Made by a program: the position numbers and the translations under genes. This document shows, piece after piece, positions 1 to 8,400 of a stretch of 61,768 nt of DNA. The stretch comes from an uncultured Lachnospiraceae bacterium (GTDB taxonomy: Bacteria; Bacillota; Clostridia; Lachnospirales; Lachnospiraceae), in the NCBI GenBank assembly GCA_910586705.1, contig CAJUJK010000024.1, positions 1 through 61,768 of the forward strand. The letters run 5' to 3'. Below the pieces are notes generated by a model. It ran no database searches, had not been told where the DNA came from, and saw nothing but the letters and a program-made list of their open reading frames with translations. The first letter of the stretch is position 1; every line of letters starts with the position of its first letter.

Positions 1-30
1 TTCCCCGGCTCTTCTGGGTCGGGGAAATTT
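1..30 (+). terminator. Probable intrinsic terminator of the gene upstream of the window
   Basis: TTCCCCG (1-7) pairs with CGGGGAA (20-26), followed by a T-rich stretch. It probably ends the transcript of a gene lying to the left; rny often follows recA/recX in Firmicutes, but that gene is not visible here. The stem may extend further left. Confidence 0.5.
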
Positions 31-82
31 CTTGATTTAAATTTTACAACCCGCGCCGACGCGATTAGCAGAGCTCTTTTGC

Positions 83-111
83 TTGACATAACATAAAATT
101 CAGTATAGAAT
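83..111 (+). promoter_or_regulatory. SigA-type promoter of rny
   Basis: A perfect -35 box TTGACA (83-88), a 17-base spacer and the -10 box TAGAAT (106-111). It lies about 110 bases upstream of the rny start, which leaves an untranslated leader in which no known riboswitch was recognised. Confidence 0.75.
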
Positions 112-223
112 TAATATGTTGTAGTTTTGCTAACTATCGGGTTGCCAGTATTTGGGAAGGAATGGCAGCCGTCAATAGATTTGGTAATGTACAATGAAAA
201 CTAAATAAGGAGGTGCTCCTGTA

Positions 224-1771
224 ATGTGGCAAGTTGTGTTAGCAATAGTCGTCACGATGGTGATCACCGTTCCTGTTTCTGCGCTCATTGCGATTAACTA
301 TCAGAAGAAGATGGTGGAAGCGAAGCTCGGAAATGCGGACGAGAAAGCCAGAGAGATTATCGACGAAGCTCTCAAAACTGCTGAGACGAAGAAGCGTGAG
401 TCGCTGCTTGAGGTCAAGGAAGAGTCCATTCGCACGAAGAATGAACTGGACAAGGAAATCAAGGAACGGCGTGCCGAAGCGCAGCGCTATGAGCGTCGTG
501 TACAGCAGAAGGAAGAGAACATCGATAAAAAGGCGGACGCTATTGAGAAGAAGGAAGCGAGTCTGGCAGAGAAGGAAGAAGCTCTTGCCAAGCAGCGCGA
601 AGAGATTTCCAAACTGAGCGAGCAAAGATTACAGGAACTGGAACGAATCTCTGGATTAACCTCCGAACAGGCAAAAGATTATCTGTTGAAAATTGTTGAA
701 GATGAAGTGAAACACGAAACTGCTGTCATGGTTAAAGAGATGGAGAGCAGGGCGAAGGAAGAAGCGGACAAGAAGGCGAAAGAGTATGTCGTTACAGCCA
801 TTCAGAAATGTGCGGCAGACCATGTGTCCGAGACCACGATTTCCGTGGTACAGCTTCCCAATGACGAGATGAAAGGCAGGATCATCGGAAGAGAGGGACG
901 TAATATCAGAACTCTCGAGACGATGACGGGCGTGGATTTAATCATTGACGATACACCCGAAGCGGTTATTCTCTCCGGCTTTGACCCGATCCGCAGGGAA
1001 GTAGCGCGGATTGCACTCGAAAAACTCATTGTGGACGGACGTATCCATCCCGCCAGAATTGAGGAGATGGTCGAGAAGGCGCAGAAGGAAGTCGAAGTTA
1101 TGATGAAAGAGGAGGGCGAAGCAGCCACCCTCGAAGTCGGCGTACATGGTATCCATCCCGAACTTGTAAGACTTCTCGGTAAGATGAAGTTCAGAACCAG
1201 CTACGGGCAGAACGCTCTGAAACATTCCATCGAAGTGGCACAGCTTTCGGGCTTACTGGCAGCGGAGATGGGACTGGATGTCAGAATGGCGAAGCGTGCA
1301 GGTCTGCTGCATGATATCGGCAAAGCAGTCGATCACGAGATGGAAGGATCGCACATCCAGCTTGGCGTAGAGCTTTGCAGGAAGTATAAGGAAGGACCTG
1401 TGGTTATCAACGCGGTAGAATCCCATCATGGCGACGTGGAAGCGCAGACGCTGATCGCATGTCTGGTGCAGGCGGCTGATACGATTTCCGCTGCAAGACC
1501 GGGTGCAAGAAGAGAGACATTAGAGACATATACAACAAGACTGAAACAATTGGAAGACATCACAAACAATTTCAAAGGCGTGGACAAATCTTTTGCTATT
1601 CAGGCAGGTAGAGAGATTCGTGTAATGGTAGTTCCGGAACAGATCAATGATTCTGATATGGTACTGCTCGCGAGAGATATCTCCAAACAGATTGAGGCTG
1701 AGTTGGAGTATCCCGGACAGATCAAGGTGAACGTGATCCGAGAGAGCCGTGTCATAGACTATGCCAAATAG
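224..1771 (+). CDS. rny: Ribonuclease Y
   Basis: Membrane-anchored endoribonuclease that starts decay and processing of many mRNAs in Firmicutes. The 515-residue product has the usual family length and order: an N-terminal membrane anchor (about residues 4-24), a long charged coiled coil (about 30-165), a KH RNA-binding domain with the motif GRIIGREGRNIR near residue 215, and an HD hydrolase domain whose HD pair sits in LLHDIGKA near residue 362. The start follows an AGGAGG-like ribosome site. The gene stands alone with its own promoter and a strong terminator. All expected catalytic motifs are present. Confidence 0.97.
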   Translation: MWQVVLAIVVTMVITVPVSALIAINYQKKMVEAKLGNADEKAREIIDEALKTAETKKRESLLEVKEESIRTKNELDKEIKERRAEAQRYERRVQQKEENIDKKADAIEKKEASLAEKEEALAKQREEISKLSEQRLQELERISGLTSEQAKDYLLKIVEDEVKHETAVMVKEMESRAKEEADKKAKEYVVTAIQKCAADHVSETTISVVQLPNDEMKGRIIGREGRNIRTLETMTGVDLIIDDTPEAVILSGFDPIRREVARIALEKLIVDGRIHPARIEEMVEKAQKEVEVMMKEEGEAATLEVGVHGIHPELVRLLGKMKFRTSYGQNALKHSIEVAQLSGLLAAEMGLDVRMAKRAGLLHDIGKAVDHEMEGSHIQLGVELCRKYKEGPVVINAVESHHGDVEAQTLIACLVQAADTISAARPGARRETLETYTTRLKQLEDITNNFKGVDKSFAIQAGREIRVMVVPEQINDSDMVLLARDISKQIEAELEYPGQIKVNVIRESRVIDYAK

Positions 1772-1774
1772 TAC

Positions 1775-1807
1775 AAAACCCCGCAGATTTTATTCTGCGG
1801 GGTTTTT
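1775..1807 (+). terminator. Intrinsic terminator of rny
   Basis: CCCCGCAGA and TCTGCGGGG form a perfect stem around a TTTTAT loop, followed directly by TTTTT. It starts four bases after the rny stop codon. Confidence 0.93.
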
Positions 1808-1816
1808 CAGCGCTTA

Positions 1817-1845
1817 TTGACTTTCAGCTGCATATATGTTATTTT
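1817..1845 (+). promoter_or_regulatory. Possible promoter of the AraC-family gene
   Basis: TTGACT (1817-1822), a 17-base spacer and TATTTT (1840-1845), about 35 bases before the ATG. The -10 box is weak, so this is a tentative call. Confidence 0.4.
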
Positions 1846-1878
1846 TTCCTAACTACGAGACGATCCGGGAGGTTTTTC

Positions 1879-2832
1879 ATGGAGCAGCAGCCCATTGTAT
1901 TAAAAGAAATCTGTTCGCATGGCACGAAGTCGCTGCCCTGTGCGGTCTATCGAACGCACTCTGTGGGAAAGGGCGTTTTTGTGAAACATCACTGGCACGA
2001 TGAAATAGAGATCCTGTATTTTTCTGAGGGTGGATTTCGGCTGGAGATCAATATGGAGTCTTTTGAAATTCAATCCGAATGTATCTATTTCATCAATCCC
2101 GGCGAACTGCACGGCATTATCTCAGAGACATTGGAACGGCACTGGGAGGACGCCCTTGTTTTCTCACCCGGCATTCTCGGTTTTGATTCTCGCGACGAGG
2201 CGCAGATTTCCCTTATGAAGCCGATTCAGAATGGGAAACTGCTCTTCCCGCGCTGTATCACGCCGCAGCATCCCGCCTTTTTATCGTTGCGCCACTCCTT
2301 TCTGCATATCATGCATGTGTTCGGACAGATGGCGGAAGCAGCGCCGGAAAAAGACAGCGATGAGAAATCGCATCCTCTGGGGGACAGCGGCACGACGGCG
2401 AATGACCTAACCAGTCAATTATATGTAAAATCATCTCTGCTCCATATTTTTGCTGCGCTCTCCGAGTACAGGCTTTTTATGCCGGTAGAAAGAAATTTCG
2501 ACAAACGTGTGGAGAGCATCAAGACCGCGCTCCTGTTTATTGAGGAGAATTATCACAGCAAAATCTATATTTCGGACCTTGCCGGACAGGTCAATCTGAA
2601 CGAGCAGTATTTCTGCAGGCTTTTCAAAAAAGCGATCGGGCATTCGCCGATCGAATATATTAACGCGTACCGTATCAGGCAGGCAAAACGCCTTCTGGAG
2701 GAGACGGACCTGCAGGTGACGGAAGTCTGCCTGGAATGCGGTTTCAACAATCTGGGAAACTTTATACAGGAGTTTAGGAAACGCACAGGCACGACGCCCC
2801 TGCAGTATAAGAAGCGTACAGAAATGTCTTAA
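1879..2832 (+). CDS. AraC-family transcriptional regulator
   Basis: Probable sugar-responsive activator or repressor. The 317-residue product has an N-terminal cupin-like sensing domain (HWHDEIEILYF around residues 38-48) and a C-terminal double helix-turn-helix of the AraC type (about 215-312, with YISDLAGQVNLNEQYFCRLF and the second-helix signature EVCLECGFNN). A ribosome site (GGGAGG) lies about 9 bases before the ATG. Two GH13 glucosidase genes follow on the same strand after 114 bases, so control of those genes by an alpha-glucoside signal is a reasonable inference. The ligand cannot be read from the sequence. Confidence 0.9.
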   Translation: MEQQPIVLKEICSHGTKSLPCAVYRTHSVGKGVFVKHHWHDEIEILYFSEGGFRLEINMESFEIQSECIYFINPGELHGIISETLERHWEDALVFSPGILGFDSRDEAQISLMKPIQNGKLLFPRCITPQHPAFLSLRHSFLHIMHVFGQMAEAAPEKDSDEKSHPLGDSGTTANDLTSQLYVKSSLLHIFAALSEYRLFMPVERNFDKRVESIKTALLFIEENYHSKIYISDLAGQVNLNEQYFCRLFKKAIGHSPIEYINAYRIRQAKRLLEETDLQVTEVCLECGFNNLGNFIQEFRKRTGTTPLQYKKRTEMS

Positions 2833-2946
2833 AAGTCATAATACTGAAATTTTTTGGCAAATAATCGTAAGACATCCGCTTTATATGTCATTATGATAGA
2901 GACAGCGAAGGAAAAATAAGCGGCATACAAGGCAGGAGGTACGGTT

Positions 2947-4611
2947 ATGGAAAGAAAATGGTGGCATGACAAGGTGGCATATCAGATTTATCCCAAGAGT
3001 TTCTATGATTCCAATGGCGACGGCATTGGCGACATTCCCGGTATCATCAGCAAACTGGATTACCTTGCGGATCTGGGCATTGATATTCTCTGGCTCTCGC
3101 CCTGTTACCGGTCCCCGCTGGCGGATCAGGGATACGATATCTCGGATTACTACGATATCGATCCCCGGTTTGGCACCATGGAGGATATGGAGCGGCTGAT
3201 CGCGGAGGCGAAGAAGCGAGGGATCTGCATTCTCATGGATCTGGTAGTCAACCACTGTTCCGATGAACATGAATGGTTCAAAAGAGCCTGTGAGGACCCG
3301 GACGGAAAGTACGGAAAATACTTTTATCTGCGGGATAAAAAGGAAGGGGAGCTGCCGACGAACTGGCGGTCCTATTTCGGCGGTCCCGTGTGGGATGACC
3401 TGCCGGATACGGATAAACAGTATCTCCATGTGTTCCATAAGAAGCAGCCCGATCTGAACTGGGAAAACCCGGAAGTCAGAGAGGAAGTTTACAAGAACAT
3501 CAACTGGTGGCTGGACAAAGGGCTTGGCGGTTTCCGCATCGACGCTATTATCAATATCAAGAAGGCGCTGCCGATGCACGATTACGAGCCGGACAGGGAG
3601 GATGGTCTGTGCAGCATCCACGCCATGCTGCAGGAGGCGGAAGGGATCGGCGCCTTCTTAGGGGAAATGCGTGACCGCACCTTTAAAAAATACGACGCCT
3701 TTTCCGTGGGGGAGGTGTTTAACGAAAAGCCGGAAGAGGTGCCGGACTTTATTGGCGACAACGGCTATTTCTCCAGCATGTTTGACTTCAACGAGGCGAT
3801 TTTCGGGAGAAGCGGGAAGGGGTGGTATGACGCGGCGCCCATCACGCCGGACGACTATAAGAAGTGCTGTTTTGCCGCGCAGGCGAAGGTGAAGAATGTC
3901 GGTTTTCTCTCCAATATCATTGAGAACCACGACGGCTCCCGGGGTGTCAGCTACTATATTCCCGAGGGGGACTGCTGCGATGAGAGCAAGAAAATGCTGG
4001 CGGCATTAAATTTTCTGCTGCGGGGACTGCCTTTTATTTATCAGGGGCAGGAGCTGGGGATGGAAAATGTGCCGTTTGCGTCCATCGACGAGGTGGATGA
4101 TATTTCTACCCTCGACGAGTACAAGGTCGCGCTGGAGGCGGGGCTTCCCCCGGAGGAGGCGCTGAAAGCTGTGTCGAAATTCAGCCGCGACAATGCCCGC
4201 ACGCCGATGCAGTGGACGGACGGGGCGAACGCCGGCTTTACCACCGGCACGCCATGGCTGAAAGCCAATCCCAACTATCCTTCCATCAATGCGGCGGCGC
4301 AGGTGCAGGATGCGGATTCGGTTTACTCTTTTTATAAGAAGCTGATCGCGCTGCGAAAGGATCCGGTTTATAAGGAAACCATTGTGTACGGCGCACTGGA
4401 GCCGGTGTGGGAAGAGCGGCACAATCTGATGGCGTATTATCGGAAAGGGGAGCGGACGCTTCTGGTAGTTGGCAACTACCAGAGAGAGCCGCAGGAAATC
4501 GCGCTGCCCGCAATGTATAAAAGCGTGCTCCTGAACAATTATAAGGATATTGCACAAGACAAGGGAACGATCCGTCTGCAGGGCTATCAGGTTCTGGTAC
4601 TGGAAATGTAA
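2947..4611 (+). CDS. GH13 alpha-glucosidase, probably alpha-1,4-acting
   Basis: Cytoplasmic retaining glycosidase releasing glucose from short alpha-glucosides; it has no signal peptide. The 554-residue length fits the oligo-1,6-glucosidase/maltase subgroup. Catalytic residues are visible: nucleophile Asp199 in GFRIDAI, acid/base Glu256 in SVGEVF and the transition-state Asp329 in ENHDG. The residue after the nucleophile is Ala; in this subgroup Ala or Thr there goes with alpha-1,4 preference, while Val goes with alpha-1,6. It is preceded by an AraC regulator and followed by a second GH13 gene 22 bases later, so the two are probably co-transcribed. Confidence 0.92.
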   Translation: MERKWWHDKVAYQIYPKSFYDSNGDGIGDIPGIISKLDYLADLGIDILWLSPCYRSPLADQGYDISDYYDIDPRFGTMEDMERLIAEAKKRGICILMDLVVNHCSDEHEWFKRACEDPDGKYGKYFYLRDKKEGELPTNWRSYFGGPVWDDLPDTDKQYLHVFHKKQPDLNWENPEVREEVYKNINWWLDKGLGGFRIDAIINIKKALPMHDYEPDREDGLCSIHAMLQEAEGIGAFLGEMRDRTFKKYDAFSVGEVFNEKPEEVPDFIGDNGYFSSMFDFNEAIFGRSGKGWYDAAPITPDDYKKCCFAAQAKVKNVGFLSNIIENHDGSRGVSYYIPEGDCCDESKKMLAALNFLLRGLPFIYQGQELGMENVPFASIDEVDDISTLDEYKVALEAGLPPEEALKAVSKFSRDNARTPMQWTDGANAGFTTGTPWLKANPNYPSINAAAQVQDADSVYSFYKKLIALRKDPVYKETIVYGALEPVWEERHNLMAYYRKGERTLLVVGNYQREPQEIALPAMYKSVLLNNYKDIAQDKGTIRLQGYQVLVLEM

Positions 4612-4633
4612 ATTCTGGGTGAAAGGGAAGGGA

Positions 4634-6307
4634 ATGGATATGAAAAGAGCATGGTGGAAGGAAGCGGTGATCTATCAGATTTATCCGCGCAGTTTTATGG
4701 ACAGCAACGGCGACGGGATCGGTGATCTGCAGGGGATCATCAGCCGGCTGGATTATTTAAAATATCTGGGCATTGATGTGATCTGGTTATCGCCGGTGTA
4801 TCAGTCCCCCAACGACGACAATGGGTACGATATCAGCGATTATCAGGACATCATGGACGAATTTGGCACGATGGCGGATTTTGATGAGCTGCTGGCGGCG
4901 GCGCATGAGCGCGGGATTAAAATTGTCATGGATCTGGTGGTGAACCATACGTCTGACGAGCACAGGTGGTTTGTGGAGAGCCGGAAGGCAAAAGACAACG
5001 CATACCGGGATTACTATATCTGGCGGGAGGGGAAAGACGGGCAGACGCCGCCCAACAACTGGGGCTCCTGCTTTGGCGGGCCGGCATGGCAGTATGACGG
5101 GGAAACCGGCATGTATTACCTGCATCTCTTCTCCAAGAAGCAGCCCGACTTAAACTGGGATAATCCCAAGGTGCGGGAGGAAGTGTTTGACATGATGACA
5201 TGGTGGTGCGACAAGGGAATCGACGGCTTCCGCATGGACGTCATCAGTATGATCTCCAAGACAGAGGAGATGCCGGACGGCGAGGCCCACGGTATGTACG
5301 GCAGTTTTGACCCTTACTGCGTGCACGGACCCAACGTCCATAAGTATCTGCGGGAAATGAACGAGAAGGTGCTCTCGAAATATGATATTATGACGGTCGG
5401 AGAGACGGCAGGTGTGACCACGGAGCAGGCGAAACAGTATGCGGGCGAGGATGCCCATGAACTGCATATGGTATTCCAGTTTGAGCATGTGGAAGGGGAC
5501 GGCAAGTACGGGAAATGGACGGACGAAAAAATCCCCCTCATCAGGCTGAAAAAAATTCTGTCCCGCTGGCAGACAGAGCTTTATGGAAAAGCGTGGAACA
5601 GTCTGTTCTGGGACAATCACGACCAGCCGCGGGCGGTCTCCCGTTTCGGCGACGACCGTCCGCAGTACCGGGAAATGTCCGCGAAGATGCTTGCCACCTG
5701 CCTGCATATGATGCAGGGGACGCCCTATATCTATCAGGGGGAAGAGCTTGGCATGACGAACTATCCGTTTCAGAGCCCGGAGGAATTTCGCGATATCGAA
5801 AGTATCAACGCTTACCGGGAATGGTGTGAGGAAGGACCCGTCCCCCATGAGACCTTCTGGAGCTGCATTACTTTTAAGAGCCGCGATAATGCGAGGACGC
5901 CGGTACAGTGGGACGATTCGCCGCAGGCAGGCTTCACCACGGGAGAGCCGTGGATCGCGATCAATCCCAACTATACGCAGATCAACGCGAAGGCGGAGAC
6001 GGCGGACCCCGGTTCCGTGTTCCATTATTATAAGAAGCTGATCGCCCTCAGAAAAGCGTATCCGGTCATTGTATACGGCAGGTATGAGCTGCTGATGGAA
6101 GATGACGAGGATCTGTATGTCTATACGAGGGAGATGGATGAGGAGAAACTGCTCGTTGTATGCAGTTTCTGTGACCATGAGACTGGTTTTACCATACCTG
6201 ATGAATTTGCGAAAGCCTCCTGTCTGATCTCCAATACAGATGGGAATTACGACAGGGCGGAAATAACGCTGAAACCGTATGAAGCATTCGTATTGCGGAC
6301 AATTTAA
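4634..6307 (+). CDS. GH13 alpha-glucosidase, probably oligo-1,6-glucosidase
   Basis: Second cytoplasmic GH13 enzyme, 557 residues, related to the upstream gene. The catalytic residues are Asp202 (GFRMDVIS), Glu257 (TVGETAG) and Asp330 (WDNHDQ). Val follows the nucleophile, the residue associated with isomaltose/alpha-1,6 cleavage. An in-frame ATG at 4550 exists inside the upstream gene, but 4634 (or 4640) was chosen because it follows a purine-rich ribosome site and gives the usual family N-terminus (RAWWKEAVIYQIYPRSF). With the first enzyme it would cover both linkages of starch-derived or isomalto-oligosaccharides. Confidence 0.92.
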   Translation: MDMKRAWWKEAVIYQIYPRSFMDSNGDGIGDLQGIISRLDYLKYLGIDVIWLSPVYQSPNDDNGYDISDYQDIMDEFGTMADFDELLAAAHERGIKIVMDLVVNHTSDEHRWFVESRKAKDNAYRDYYIWREGKDGQTPPNNWGSCFGGPAWQYDGETGMYYLHLFSKKQPDLNWDNPKVREEVFDMMTWWCDKGIDGFRMDVISMISKTEEMPDGEAHGMYGSFDPYCVHGPNVHKYLREMNEKVLSKYDIMTVGETAGVTTEQAKQYAGEDAHELHMVFQFEHVEGDGKYGKWTDEKIPLIRLKKILSRWQTELYGKAWNSLFWDNHDQPRAVSRFGDDRPQYREMSAKMLATCLHMMQGTPYIYQGEELGMTNYPFQSPEEFRDIESINAYREWCEEGPVPHETFWSCITFKSRDNARTPVQWDDSPQAGFTTGEPWIAINPNYTQINAKAETADPGSVFHYYKKLIALRKAYPVIVYGRYELLMEDDEDLYVYTREMDEEKLLVVCSFCDHETGFTIPDEFAKASCLISNTDGNYDRAEITLKPYEAFVLRTI

Positions 6308-6361
6308 CATTTTAACCATAAAATAGCGTTAGAAATACAGAAAATTGTCGTATATGCATAC

Positions 6362-6390
6362 TTGTGAAATTGGCATACTTATAGTAGAAT
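6362..6390 (+). promoter_or_regulatory. Promoter of the aminotransferase gene
   Basis: TTGTGA (6362-6367), a 17-base spacer and TAGAAT (6385-6390), 65 bases before the chosen ATG. Confidence 0.6.
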
Positions 6391-6455
6391 AAATATCGGT
6401 GTATGATTGTATACAATTATTCAACAGCATGATTACAAGGATGCAGGAGGGTGCT

Positions 6456-7757
6456 ATGAAAGCGTACAGTGTGATGACCAAAAAGGAACTGGCGGCAGAA
6501 AGGGCGGAGCTTAACAGACAGTTTGCGGAGGCGAAGGAAAAAGGTTTGAAGCTTGACATGTCAAGAGGAAAGCCGGAGCCGGCGCAGCTCGATATGGGCA
6601 TGGGGCTTCTGGATGCGTTGACTTCCGATTCGGATATGATGTCCATGGAAGGCGTGGACACGAGAAATTACGGCTTGATGGACGGCATCACAGAGGCGAA
6701 ACATCTGATGGCGGATGTGATGGGCGTTTCCGCGGACAGTGTGATTGTTTTCGGAAATTCCAGCCTTTCCATTATGTACGATATGGTTTCACGTTCCGTT
6801 ACCCACGGCGTTATGGGATCCACGCCATGGTGCAGACTTGATAAGGTTAAATTTTTGTGCCCTGTGCCGGGTTATGACAGACATTTTGCGATCACCCAGC
6901 ATTTCGGCATCGAGATGATCCCGGTTCCGATGACGGCGGAAGGCCCGGATATGGATCTGGTGGAAAAGTATGTGTCGGCGGATGCGTCGGTGAAGGGAAT
7001 CTGGTGTGTGCCCAAGTATTCCAACCCGCAGGGCATCACCTACTCGGACGAGACGGTGAGACGGTTTGCAGCGCTGAAACCCGCGGCGGAGGATTTCCGC
7101 ATTTACTGGGACAACGCTTATGCGATCCATCATCTTTATGAGGATAAGCAGGATACGCTTTTAGAGATCCTGAGTGAGTGTGAGAAGGCGGGCAGCCCGG
7201 ATATGGTTTATGCGTTCTGCTCCACCTCCAAGATCACTTTTTCCGGTGCAGGCATAGCGGCGATGGCATCTTCCCCGGCGAATCTTTCGGATATCAAGAA
7301 GACGCTGACGCTCAGGACGATCGGCTATGATAAGGTGAACCAGCTGCGCCATGCCAGATACTTTAAAAATCTGGAAGGGATGCTTAACCATATGAAGAAG
7401 CACGCGGACATCATCAGACCTAAGTTTGAGGCGGTTCTTTCGGTTCTGGAGCAGGAGCTTGGGGGCTTGGGAATCGGCGAGTGGACGAAACCGCTTGGCG
7501 GCTATTTCATTTCCTTTGAGGCGATGGAGGGCTGTGCGAAGGAGATCGTGGCAAAATGTAAGGAACTGGGCGTCGTTCTGACAGGCGCGGGTGCAACTTT
7601 CCCTTACGGCAAGGACCCGAAAGACAGCAATATCCGCATTGCGCCCACTTATCCGACAGCGGAGGAGATGGCGCAGGCGACGGATGTGTTCGTGCTCTGC
7701 GTGAAGTTGGTCAGCGTGGAGAAACTGCTGCAGGAGGCGGTCGCCGAGACTGCTTGA
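6456..7757 (+). CDS. Class I PLP-dependent aminotransferase (putative aspartate aminotransferase type)
   Basis: Fold-type I, pyridoxal-phosphate-dependent aminotransferase of 433 residues. The N-terminus (LKLDMSRGKPEPAQLDM) and general layout resemble the actinobacterial/clostridial putative aspartate aminotransferase family rather than the classical AspC family. The Schiff-base lysine is probably Lys259 in STSKITFSGAG; the substrate-carboxylate arginine region is SNIRIAPTYP near the C-terminus. The start at 6456 is set by AGGAGG six bases upstream; an in-frame ATG at 6399 has no such site. The substrate is not certain from sequence. Confidence 0.85.
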   Translation: MKAYSVMTKKELAAERAELNRQFAEAKEKGLKLDMSRGKPEPAQLDMGMGLLDALTSDSDMMSMEGVDTRNYGLMDGITEAKHLMADVMGVSADSVIVFGNSSLSIMYDMVSRSVTHGVMGSTPWCRLDKVKFLCPVPGYDRHFAITQHFGIEMIPVPMTAEGPDMDLVEKYVSADASVKGIWCVPKYSNPQGITYSDETVRRFAALKPAAEDFRIYWDNAYAIHHLYEDKQDTLLEILSECEKAGSPDMVYAFCSTSKITFSGAGIAAMASSPANLSDIKKTLTLRTIGYDKVNQLRHARYFKNLEGMLNHMKKHADIIRPKFEAVLSVLEQELGGLGIGEWTKPLGGYFISFEAMEGCAKEIVAKCKELGVVLTGAGATFPYGKDPKDSNIRIAPTYPTAEEMAQATDVFVLCVKLVSVEKLLQEAVAETA

Positions 7758-7839
7758 AAGGAAGCGGGAAGACAGCCCGTTTAACAAAGAGATTCTGGAA
7801 GCGGAAAAGAAAATTGTTTGAGAAGAGGATGCAGATAAC

Positions 7840-8385
7840 ATGGCGGACAATCATTACGAGCGTTTAGGCAGGGAACTGATTCACAAGGGCGCGATCATCG
7901 ACTATTATCAGGATACGATACGCGTGGAAAACGGCAATGTGGTGAAGTGGGATCTGATCGACCACAAGGGTGCGGCGGCTGTCGTGGCGGTGAAGGACGA
8001 CGGGAAACTGCTGATGGTGAGACAGTACAGAAACGCGCTGGACCGGGAGACACTGGAAATTCCGGCGGGCGGTTTAAACAGCGTGGACGAACCGACGAAA
8101 GAGGCGGCGGCAAGGGAGCTGGAGGAGGAGACCGGCTATGTGGCGGGGAAACTGGAACTGCTTCTGACGCTGCGGACGACGGTTGCTTTCTGCAACGAAA
8201 AGATAGACGTGTATCTGGCGACGGATTTAAAGTCCGGCAGACAGCATCTGGATGAGGATGAGTTTTTAAATGCGGAGAGCCATGACATTGAAGAACTTGT
8301 GCAGATGATATACGACTGCAGGATTCAGGATGGAAAGACGGTATCCGCGATTCTGGCATATTATAATAAGCTTCACAGACAGTAG
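7840..8385 (+). CDS. nudF: Nudix hydrolase, probable ADP-ribose pyrophosphatase
   Basis: Hydrolyses a nucleoside-diphosphate-linked substrate, probably ADP-ribose to AMP and ribose-5-phosphate. The 181-residue product carries a full Nudix box at about residues 76-98 (GGLNSVDEPTKEAAARELEE followed by ETGY), with the REXXEE core intact. It lies 83 bases after the aminotransferase gene on the same strand. Its place upstream of spoIIM and xerD matches the nudF-spoIIM-xerD order known from Bacillus and many Clostridia, which supports the nudF assignment. Confidence 0.88.
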   Translation: MADNHYERLGRELIHKGAIIDYYQDTIRVENGNVVKWDLIDHKGAAAVVAVKDDGKLLMVRQYRNALDRETLEIPAGGLNSVDEPTKEAAARELEEETGYVAGKLELLLTLRTTVAFCNEKIDVYLATDLKSGRQHLDEDEFLNAESHDIEELVQMIYDCRIQDGKTVSAILAYYNKLHRQ

Positions 8386-8400
8386 AGACAGACTTAGGGA

